Both the position numbers and the translations under genes were made by a program. DNA of 8,130 nucleotides, taken from the NCBI GenBank assembly GCA_041650475.1, contig JBAZLD010000025.1:1-8130 (forward strand), given 5' to 3'. Under the pieces are notes generated by a model, which saw only the letters and a program-made list of their open reading frames with translations, was not told the DNA's origin and did not search any database. Origin of the DNA: JAIPGX01 sp041650475 (lineage in GTDB: Bacteria > Babelota > Babeliae > Babelales > UASB340). Shown piece by piece: positions 1 through 4,479 of this stretch (positions within the stretch are counted from its first letter, which is position 1; every line of letters begins with the position of its first letter).

Positions 1-234
1 GAAATTCTCTTCCTGGGCCAGCTGTGCGGCGGACAGAGGAACAACTTCCTTGCGGATGTATCCTTCAAAAGGGTCCCGCAGCCCTTCTGAAGTATATGCG
101 ACGGTTTTAACAAGTAACTCTTCCCCGGCCGCGGAAGGATTCTGTGCATACGCCGCGGCCACTCCGGCCAATACCATGATAGCGCACACAACCGCACTTG
201 ACCCCGCTTTTAAATTCTCTGTGTTTTTTTTCAT
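1..234 (-). CDS. pilP: PilP-like periplasmic pilus assembly protein, N-terminal part (runs off the window)
   Basis: The first 78 residues are visible and the frame is open to the window edge. They begin with a Sec-type signal peptide: basic start MKKN, hydrophobic stretch at about residues 14-29, and likely cleavage after AYA (residue 31) before Gln. I see no lipobox at the cleavage site, unlike classical PilP lipoproteins. Residues 52-58 read GLRDPFE; an R-DPF motif after the signal region is typical of PilP and of GspC-like proteins that link the PilN/PilO complex to the outer-membrane secretin. It starts 6 nt after the pilO stop, and an AAGGA about 10 nt before the ATG lies inside the end of pilO, so it is co-translated with that gene. 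The start codon runs into an A8 tract. The identification rests on the DPF motif plus gene order, since the HR domain is outside the window. A secretin gene would be expected next. Confidence 0.62.
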   Translation of the reverse strand, partial: MKKNTENLKAGSSAVVCAIMVLAGVAAAYAQNPSAAGEELLVKTVAYTSEGLRDPFEGYIRKEVVPLSAAQLAQEENF

Positions 235-240
235 GAGTTC

Positions 241-768
241 TTAATCCTTCAGAAGGATTGCACTGACCTCAAGCGCCACTTGCAGCTTATACCGCCTCGA
301 CTCTCCATCCGGATCAGGGCTAACGCTCATAGAATCTATGGAGAATAAAAACGGATGGCTTTCCAAAGCGCTGATATATTTACCCAGTGTATGATAATTA
401 TCGACGGCAATATTCAATAAAAACGGGTACCTGCTGTACGCGGGCGCTTTTTGGTCAGCCGGCAATGGCTTCACCACAATGATCTTTACCTGATAATCCT
501 TTGCAATAGCGTTCAAAACAGGCAGGAACGCATCCTTATCTTTATTAACGAACTGCCGGCGTAAATCCTTGAAACGTTTTTCGGACTGGCTGATCTGCGT
601 CAACACCTCGTTCTTTTGTAATTCAACCTGAGTTTCGGCCTTGATCGATTCAACCTGTTGCTGCCCGGCCGCGAATATTTTATAGGCAACGATGATCAAT
701 ATGATCGAAACGGCTATATTGAGAATGTTTTTCTGTATCTTATCAGAAAGCTCGTTGATCTGCATCAT
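241..768 (-). CDS. pilO: PilO-like type IV pilus inner-membrane assembly protein
   Basis: The 175-residue protein has the PilO/GspM layout. It has a short cytoplasmic N-terminus, one membrane helix at about residues 15-34, a charged, Gln/Glu/Lys-rich coiled-coil stretch at about 36-75, and a C-terminal alpha/beta domain (about 80-173) of the ferredoxin-like kind that pairs with PilN. In the known family PilO dimerises with PilN through the coiled coil and this domain, connecting cytoplasmic PilM to PilP and the secretin. I start it at the first ATG of an ATGATG pair, 4 nt after the pilMN stop, with GAGA about 7 nt upstream. A longer TTG-initiated frame would overlap pilMN by 29 nt and adds only a polar, low-value extension. 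Length and order fit PilO; GspM is the alternative name if the machine is a type II secretion system. Confidence 0.82.
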   Translation of the reverse strand: MMQINELSDKIQKNILNIAVSIILIIVAYKIFAAGQQQVESIKAETQVELQKNEVLTQISQSEKRFKDLRRQFVNKDKDAFLPVLNAIAKDYQVKIIVVKPLPADQKAPAYSRYPFLLNIAVDNYHTLGKYISALESHPFLFSIDSMSVSPDPDGESRRYKLQVALEVSAILLKD

Positions 769-772
769 AAGA

Positions 773-2308
773 TTATCTCGCTCCCTTGCACACGATCGCA
801 AAACTCGTAACAGGCGTATTCTGTAGCTGAGCCTGATTAGCTGAAGGCATCGTTATATCCTTAAATACGCCGGCGAATTTAGGATTATTCTTAAGAGCCG
901 TCACAAATTTATCGATCGCCTCAAGTTCCTTATTGCCGTCCTCAAGATACGCCCACCCATTAAGAATTAATTTAACATTTTTCTTATCGTCTTCAAACAA
1001 GAAGTCTTTGAACCATATTCCGGCCGGGATAACCTGAGGAATAATATCAAGTTCATCGGTCAGATAAAACCGCTTGCGGATTTGCGCGTCGATATCTTTC
1101 AATTTATTAATATACTGGTTATTCTTTGCGTTTATTTCATCCAAACCGGCTGACGGAGAAACGCCTGCAACGCGCGGCTGCAAGCTCAGCGCCATATCCC
1201 GGTCCCGCTCAGCCGGAATGCGCTTGTATAGACCCCAGCCGAACGCGGCAGCGCACAACAACGCGCCATACAGGGCATATTTGAATGAAAATTTCAGCTC
1301 CGGCATTTTGAATGCTTGAGCCGCCCGAACATGAGCTGTTCGCGCCTTCATAGTAACCGAAAGCAGATCGACCTTAACCTTCGGGATCACCGTCTTGGTC
1401 AGCGACGCTGCATAGGCCTTGTAGAAACCCAGAGAAAAAACTCCCGGTTTGTCAACAAGGCTGCCGAGCTCGACAAATCGCGACGCAAGAGTCCGGTCTT
1501 TCACGAATCCCTCAAGTTCCGCGCGATACTCGGGGGGGGCCACAAATATGATCTTCCTGATATTCCTGGTAGGAAATTTCCTGAGATAATAATCCAGCGA
1601 AACGCGTATTTCGATCTTGAGTTTTTCGATCTTATCGGCAAGCGCGAGCTTCTCGATCTTTACGCTGCCTTCTTCACCGTATCCCGAGAGGACAATATCC
1701 CTGCTAAATAGAGGGAAACCGTCTTCCAGAACGATAAAATTCGCTTCATCATCCTCTACCGGGTCGGCATACACGACCGCAAACGTATCTTTCTCCTTTA
1801 TATTAGCCTGCTGAAGAAGCCTGAAGGCAGAGAATCCGGCATACTCTACAGAGTCGGCCTTGAGATTAGCCTGAGCGAGAATACCCTTATATTTTTCCAA
1901 GATCTCTTTCTTTATCCCTACAAACAGCACCAGATTCTTGCGGTTCGGCTTGTCATAGAGGATCCTGAAATCAGCGACCAATTCGTCAACTTTGAACGGG
2001 ATATATTTCCTGGCCTCAAACCGCACCGCGTCATGCAATTCATTCTGCTGTATAACAGGCATGTGGAATGTACGGATAATAAAATCTTTTCCCGGGATCA
2101 CAACATTCACTGACTGCGATTCGAACGGATTCTTCTTTACTTCATCCCTGAGCAACTGCCCTATCTTAACATCTTCCGGAGCTTTATCATCAAGGATATT
2201 TGTTTCACTCTTAGGCACGGGAAAGTGGATAATATTGGTAATTCGCTTACCATCAGCCTCAATAAGGCTTATGTTGCGGGGACCGAAATAGAGCCCGACA
2301 GATTTCAT
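773..2308 (-). CDS. pilM: PilM-PilN fusion, pilus assembly protein
   Basis: The 511-residue protein combines two normally separate proteins. Residues 1-305 resemble PilM: residues 79-110 contain the characteristic pattern R-x-FHMP...EL..AVRFEARKYIPF, and residues 198-209 read FPLFSRDIVLSG. At 311-323 comes KVDLL, equivalent to the start of PilN (usually INLLP), then a membrane helix at about 343-361, a helical linker (about 365-412) and a C-terminal domain with WFKDFLFE and ILNGWAY, as in PilN/GspL. The layout matches GspL, where cytoplasmic actin-like and periplasmic domains are one chain. The actin-like phosphate motifs look lost (residues 5-9 GLYFG instead of D-x-G; 179-183 VYADP instead of DIG), so nucleotide binding is doubtful. 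The ATG overlaps the upstream stop as ATGA and has GGGAGA about 7 nt before it. A C8 tract lies at codons 257-259. Confidence 0.85.
   Translation of the reverse strand: MKSVGLYFGPRNISLIEADGKRITNIIHFPVPKSETNILDDKAPEDVKIGQLLRDEVKKNPFESQSVNVVIPGKDFIIRTFHMPVIQQNELHDAVRFEARKYIPFKVDELVADFRILYDKPNRKNLVLFVGIKKEILEKYKGILAQANLKADSVEYAGFSAFRLLQQANIKEKDTFAVVYADPVEDDEANFIVLEDGFPLFSRDIVLSGYGEEGSVKIEKLALADKIEKLKIEIRVSLDYYLRKFPTRNIRKIIFVAPPEYRAELEGFVKDRTLASRFVELGSLVDKPGVFSLGFYKAYAASLTKTVIPKVKVDLLSVTMKARTAHVRAAQAFKMPELKFSFKYALYGALLCAAAFGWGLYKRIPAERDRDMALSLQPRVAGVSPSAGLDEINAKNNQYINKLKDIDAQIRKRFYLTDELDIIPQVIPAGIWFKDFLFEDDKKNVKLILNGWAYLEDGNKELEAIDKFVTALKNNPKFAGVFKDITMPSANQAQLQNTPVTSFAIVCKGAR
1532..1539 (-). repeat. 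C8 homopolymer inside the PilM-PilN fusion gene
   Basis: Eight consecutive G on the plus strand give GCC CCC CCC (Ala-Pro-Pro, residues 257-259) in the coding strand. I translated both slipped versions. Losing one C reaches TGA about 12 codons later, and gaining one C reaches TGA about 9 codons later. Either would cut the protein just before residue 275, removing the membrane helix and the whole PilN half. Tracts of this kind are classic slippage sites in phase-variable genes; whether this one varies cannot be seen from one sequence. Confidence 0.6.
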
Positions 2309-2496
2309 TGATTATCTCCCGGCTTGGACAGCCTGCGCCTGCTTTTTAACCAGGCATCTATATCTTTGCGGTCAAATCTCCAAACACCGCCGACCTTGAT
2401 ACCAGAGATCTTACCCTGATATAGCCAATTATAGATCGTCTGCTTCTGTATTCTAAGGTAATCTGCTAATTCTTCTATGTTTATTAGTCTAGTCAT
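2305..2496 (-). CDS. Excisionase/MerR-like helix-turn-helix DNA-binding protein
   Basis: A 63-residue single-domain protein of the HTH_17 (excisionase-type) class. Residues 5-29 carry the helix-turn-helix with the family pattern INIEELADYLRIQKQTIYNWL, followed by QGKISGIKVGGVWRF, the wing, and DRKDIDAWL, the closing helix. The tail is basic (KSRRR). The first ATG is chosen; a TTG 15 nt upstream would add five residues, and neither start has a strong Shine-Dalgarno site. The gene is first in the pil operon behind its own promoter, and its stop overlaps the pilMN ATG by 4 nt, so the two are translationally coupled. A palindrome lies just upstream of the ATG. The family includes phage excisionases, but no integrase or attachment site is visible here, so a regulator of the pilus genes is the better reading (inference). 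Confidence 0.83.
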   Translation of the reverse strand: MTRLINIEELADYLRIQKQTIYNWLYQGKISGIKVGGVWRFDRKDIDAWLKSRRRLSKPGDNQ

Positions 2497-2501
2497 TTTA
2501 A

Positions 2502-2511
2502 TTGAGCTCAA
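2502..2511. promoter_or_regulatory. Perfect 10-bp palindrome, candidate operator
   Basis: TTGAGCTCAA is a perfect inverted repeat between the predicted transcription start (near 2530) and the helix-turn-helix gene's ATG at 2496. A dimeric regulator could bind here, most simply the helix-turn-helix protein itself. This is a position-based inference; a 10-bp palindrome can arise by chance. Confidence 0.25.
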
Positions 2512-2536
2512 AATTTAGTTAACCTAACTTATAAAG

Positions 2537-2565
2537 ATTAAAACATATAAACAATTTACTGTCAA
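2537..2565 (-). promoter_or_regulatory. Sigma70-type promoter of the HTH-pilMN-pilO-pilP operon
   Basis: On the minus strand a perfect -35 box TTGACA (2565-2560) is followed by a 17-nt spacer and a -10 box TTTAAT (2542-2537, one mismatch to TATAAT). Transcription would start near 2530, giving a 5' leader of about 34 nt before the ATG at 2496. Spacing is ideal and there is no coding sequence between it and the gene. Confidence 0.75.
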
Positions 2566-2642
2566 GTGTTTTTTTTAAAATTTAAGGTTAAAGATATAGA
2601 AAGTGCCTTCTTGTAGTAAATTAATATTTATTATTACCTGTA

Positions 2643-2659
2643 TTTACTTAAAGTTACTC
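2643..2659 (+). repeat. 17-bp element, copy 1 (TTTACTTAAAGTTACTC)
   Basis: It matches the copy at 2900-2916 in 16 of 17 positions (G to C at position 11). Each copy contains two TTACT words exactly 10 bp apart, so both fall on the same face of the helix. This looks like a protein-binding site built of two half-sites; the protein is unknown. Confidence 0.5.
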
Positions 2660-2812
2660 ATTATCTCTTATATCCACATCTGCCTGACACCTTATAAATA
2701 TCCTGGCTCACTATTACAGTATAACCTGTATATGATCAATTTGGATTCTATTTTAAAGGCGTAGACTATAACAATAATCAACACATATTAGGAGTTATAA
2801 ATTTACTATATT

Positions 2813-2926
2813 TTATAATAAAGTTACTTTCATATTATTATCGATACGATAAACAATTAAACATATAATGAGTATTATAAATAATAAATTTATTATATTT
2901 TTACTTAAACTTACTCGAAAAGACAT
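2813..2926 (-). CDS. Possible 37-codon hydrophobic ORF in the AT-rich island (doubtful)
   Basis: An ATG at 2926 opens 37 codons ending in TAA at 2815-2813. The product has a basic start (MSFRVSLSKN) and a strongly hydrophobic stretch (IINLLFIILIICLIVY), then RIDNN, giving the outline of a single-span membrane peptide. There is only a weak AGAAAG upstream. A random frame in AT-rich DNA naturally encodes Ile, Leu and Asn, so the membrane-like look may be compositional. The frame also overlaps the palindromes and a 17-bp repeat, which argues that the DNA is regulatory. Confidence 0.15.
   Translation of the reverse strand: MSFRVSLSKNIINLLFIILIICLIVYRIDNNMKVTLL
2838..2896. repeat. Cluster of three consecutive AT-rich palindromes
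   Basis: TTATCG-ATA-CGATAA (2838-2852), TATAAT-GAGT-ATTATA (2864-2879) and the 16-bp perfect palindrome ATAATAAATTTATTAT (2881-2896) follow one another within 59 bp. The middle one presents a perfect -10 hexamer on both strands, but no good -35 box is correctly spaced on either. At this base composition some palindromes are expected by chance; three in a row next to the 17-bp element is the reason for listing them. Confidence 0.35.
2900..2916 (+). repeat. 17-bp element, copy 2 (TTTACTTAAACTTACTC)
   Basis: Second copy of the element at 2643-2659, with the same internal 10-bp spacing of TTACT. It lies 70 nt beyond the stop of the pseudopilin gene and directly next to the 16-bp palindrome at 2881-2896. 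A partial third copy (AAAGTTACT) is at 2820-2828, 21 bp from another TTACT at 2803. Confidence 0.5.
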
Positions 2927-2985
2927 AAAGCTTTCTATAGGATTGGTTTAGCAGGATTGGAGTTTAAAGAGGTACAACGAGAGGA

Positions 2986-3402
2986 TTACTCTTGGTAAAG
3001 GTAGTCGACAGTAACATTCAAAGGCCGTGTTCCATTAACCCCGCCGCCTGAAGCGCCGACATAGATCGTGATGTTATTTATCGTCGAGGGCAGATCCGGC
3101 TCTACCTTATCGCATGCGCCCAAAGGCCCCCGACAAATAGTATAAGTAAATGCTGCCGGAGAAGCCCAATCGGGATCATTCCGGTTAAACATTTCTATAG
3201 CGTAATTCATTCCCAAACGGGCAGCATAATATGCCTGGGTACGGCTTACCGTATGATGCGTTAACCTGTTCTGATTTAACGTGAGATTCAGGAACATACC
3301 CGCAACCATAACGGTTATGATCAAAACAGCCAGCACCAGATACAGCGCCATACCCCTGCGGCCGTGCAAAGACGATATTGCTAATCGTTCTTTCGCAAGC
3401 AT
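2986..3402 (-). CDS. PilX/GspK-like minor pseudopilin
   Basis: The 138-residue protein begins with a 17-residue basic leader ending in HGRRG, a prepilin-peptidase site (cleavage after Gly17, before Met18). A hydrophobic helix follows (MALYLVLAVLIITVMVAG, about 18-36). The helix lacks the usual Glu at mature position 5, as in GspK and the PilX_N family. The next segment, about residues 55-70 with AYYAARLGMNYAIE, matches the A-x-x-AArAG-x-x-A-x pattern of PilX/GspK N-domains. The C-terminal part is short, with two Cys (90, 97) that could form a disulfide and a Gly-rich loop near 118-124. It would be processed and inserted as a minor or tip pilin. The ATG lies 22 nt inside the upstream gene and has no clear Shine-Dalgarno site, suggesting coupled translation. 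A later in-frame ATG at 3351 would lose the leader, so I reject it. Confidence 0.72.
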   Translation of the reverse strand: MLAKERLAISSLHGRRGMALYLVLAVLIITVMVAGMFLNLTLNQNRLTHHTVSRTQAYYAARLGMNYAIEMFNRNDPDWASPAAFTYTICRGPLGACDKVEPDLPSTINNITIYVGASGGGVNGTRPLNVTVDYLYQE

Positions 3403-3587
3403 ACTTTATAATCACCGTTGCTGTCCTGCAGGATAACGTGGCCTTCCCGCGCGAGCCACCCTAACGACATGAGAACATTATCCCGCGGCTTGTCGATACT
3501 TTTAATAAGCCCGGAAACCATCGCTTCTCCGTGCTGATCAAGATAATGCCATATTTCGCCTGCGACTATGCCGATTGCCGTGATCAT
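3381..3587 (-). CDS. Small winged-helix protein, DUF2582 type
   Basis: This 68-residue protein fits the winged helix-turn-helix family known as DUF2582: GEIWHYLDQHGEAMVSGLIKS (about 10-30) followed by the signature block DNVLMSLGWLAREGHV (about 36-51) and a short beta wing with KVCL. Family members are small, cytoplasmic and of unknown target. The ATG has a very strong site, AAAGGAGG ending 5 nt upstream. A longer TTG-started frame would run through the promoter, so the ATG is preferred. Its own promoter lies directly upstream and its 3' end overlaps the pseudopilin start by 22 nt. It may therefore regulate the pseudopilin or the adjacent pilus genes (inference), but no operator can be assigned. 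Confidence 0.78.
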   Translation of the reverse strand: MITAIGIVAGEIWHYLDQHGEAMVSGLIKSIDKPRDNVLMSLGWLAREGHVILQDSNGDYKVCLRKND

Positions 3588-3590
3588 TGA

Positions 3591-3600
3591 CCCCTCCTTT
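3591..3600 (-). promoter_or_regulatory. Strong ribosome binding site at the predicted 5' end of the DUF2582 transcript
   Basis: AAAGGAGGGG lies 3 nt before the ATG at 3587 (GGAGG core spaced by 5 nt). With the -10 box ending at 3607, transcription should begin near 3600, so the Shine-Dalgarno sequence would sit almost at the very 5' end of the mRNA. It decides the ATG start over the upstream TTG. Confidence 0.7.
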
Positions 3601-3606
3601 GAGTTA

Positions 3607-3635
3607 ATTGTATGGATAATACTGTCGAGTGTCAA
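3607..3635 (-). promoter_or_regulatory. Near-consensus sigma70 promoter of the DUF2582-pseudopilin unit
   Basis: On the minus strand TTGACA (3635-3630, perfect -35) is followed by a 17-nt spacer and TACAAT (3612-3607, one mismatch to TATAAT). The TGA stop of the zinc-ribbon gene (3634-3632) lies inside the -35 box. The promoter allows DUF2582 and the pseudopilin to be transcribed separately from the TPR-ExbBD operon, and read-through from that operon would also reach them because no terminator is visible. Confidence 0.78.
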
Positions 3636-3856
3636 GACTTTTTGTTATATCCGCCGCAGCGAGGGCACCTGGATATTACATAATCCTTGGTATTGATATA
3701 GGTATACGTGCAGACCGTGCAGAACCATATATATTTCGGATCGAGGAACAGTTCTTTTTTCCTCTGCGGCCTTTCCAGATACCAGAACATAAACCCCGCT
3801 GCCACGGCCGCTGCCTCTAAACATGCCAGAAATATGGTAAAATCAATAACGATCAT
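3632..3856 (-). CDS. Small membrane protein with C-terminal zinc ribbon
   Basis: This 74-residue protein is not one I recognise. An N-terminal hydrophobic helix spans about residues 4-26 (IDFTIFLACLEAAAVAAGFMFWYL). It is followed by a basic/acidic junction (ERPQRKKE) that by the positive-inside rule puts the C-terminus in the cytoplasm. The rest is a compact zinc ribbon: C46-x2-C49, a 14-residue spacer and C64-x2-C67 followed by GG. Four Cys in this pattern suggest one structural metal site. Its ATG overlaps the TonB-like gene's stop as TGATG and has no Shine-Dalgarno site, implying re-initiation and co-expression with the ExbBD-TonB genes. Its role could be assembly or regulation of that complex (inference). 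The last codons overlap the -35 box of the next promoter. Confidence 0.72.
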   Translation of the reverse strand: MIVIDFTIFLACLEAAAVAAGFMFWYLERPQRKKELFLDPKYIWFCTVCTYTYINTKDYVISRCPRCGGYNKKS

Positions 3857-4479
3857 CAGCGCGTATGAGGAGAGAATTCGATTTTTACCGTCTGCCAGAC
3901 AGACGGCACGAATCGGGCCTGCTGAATGAACAAATAATGCCCTATATACCGCATGCTTAAAAGATCCGCTTCCAGATTGCCCGATGATATCTTTCTGCGC
4001 AGCGACACAAAATTACGGCCATCGGCCCGGGTAATCTTGAACTCAAGCTCGATATGAACAGACTGGCGGTCTTTAAAATAAAGCCCGAACTGATACGGCA
4101 ATAACGGATGCATCAGCAATACCGGATCCCTGCGCTTAGGAGCCTCTGTGAAAACCGGCCGGTTTATAACAGCCTCCCTGCTCGATATGTACGGAACAGC
4201 TATCGCCGGTTTGACATAATAATCGGATGGCACGGGAACAGCAGGCGATGATCGAGGCACAAAAGCAGGCTCTACCCCTGCTTTAACAAAGGACGGGCGG
4301 ATGGCCGAAGCCACGGACAGGGTTTGAGGAAGCATTGAACCGCAGAATATAACAGGAGTAAACGCCGCGCGCCCTGAGACAGAACCGAAAGAAAACCCGA
4401 AAAAAGCCAACAGCGCGAACATTGCAACATGGCCTGCGCATGAAATCGAAACTACTTTTTTAAGATCAAGGGTGTTCAT
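3856..4479 (-). CDS. TonB-like energy transducer protein
   Basis: The 207-residue protein has the TonB plan. It has a short basic N-terminus (MNTLDLKK) and a membrane helix at about 9-32. Within the helix Ser13 and His17 reproduce the S-x3-H motif of TonB that contacts ExbB/ExbD. A Pro/Val/Ala-rich periplasmic linker spans about 58-125. The C-terminal domain (about 138-204: IELEFKITRADGRN...ISSGN...ARFVPSVWQTVKIEF) follows the outline of the TonB C-terminal fold but lacks the usual YP motif and is divergent. In the known system such a protein carries energy from the inner-membrane motor to an outer-membrane partner. The ATG follows the ExbD stop directly (TAAATG) with no clear ribosome binding site, so translation is coupled. 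TolA is the alternative; no TolB, Pal or receptor gene is present in this window. Confidence 0.72.
   Translation of the reverse strand: MNTLDLKKVVSISCAGHVAMFALLAFFGFSFGSVSGRAAFTPVIFCGSMLPQTLSVASAIRPSFVKAGVEPAFVPRSSPAVPVPSDYYVKPAIAVPYISSREAVINRPVFTEAPKRRDPVLLMHPLLPYQFGLYFKDRQSVHIELEFKITRADGRNFVSLRRKISSGNLEADLLSMRYIGHYLFIQQARFVPSVWQTVKIEFSPHTR

Larger units (their letters stand above)
2512..2985. other. AT-rich non-coding island between two pilin-related operons
   Basis: This 474-nt stretch has no convincing gene. By my count it is about 25% G+C, against roughly half in the flanking genes. It contains the pil operon promoter at its low-coordinate end, a 17-bp element present twice, seven TTACT words on the plus strand against one AGTAA, and palindromes at 2838-2852, 2864-2879 and 2881-2896. 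There is also an inverted pair TACAG-N6-CTGTA at 2715-2730. No GC-rich hairpin followed by a T-run is visible after the pseudopilin stop on the minus strand, so how the upstream transcript ends is unclear. I see no tRNA or known RNA signature. Confidence 0.7.

Noticed and set aside
2305..2496. Excisionase-like protein as part of a phage or integrative element
   Set aside because: No integrase, attachment repeat or other mobile gene is in the window, and the gene is coupled to pilMN; many non-mobile regulators share this fold.
2670..2678. ATATCCACA, 8 of 9 match to a DnaA box, in an AT-rich island, suggesting an origin
   Set aside because: Only one box is present, with no dnaA/dnaN neighbourhood and no array of boxes; pilus and envelope genes on both sides make a promoter region far more likely.
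2715..2730. TACAG-N6-CTGTA as a LexA/SOS site
   Set aside because: The half-sites are in the opposite order to the CTGT...ACAG SOS box and there is no SOS gene next to it; it may still be another operator.
2939..2960. AGGATTGG repeated twice 14 bp apart after the pseudopilin stop
   Set aside because: Only two short copies, no array and no hairpin; not a CRISPR, not a convincing terminator.
3185..3415. Minus-strand frame overlapping the pseudopilin in another register
   Set aside because: The pseudopilin frame has a leader, prepilin site and membrane helix; this one has no recognisable feature and ends inside it.
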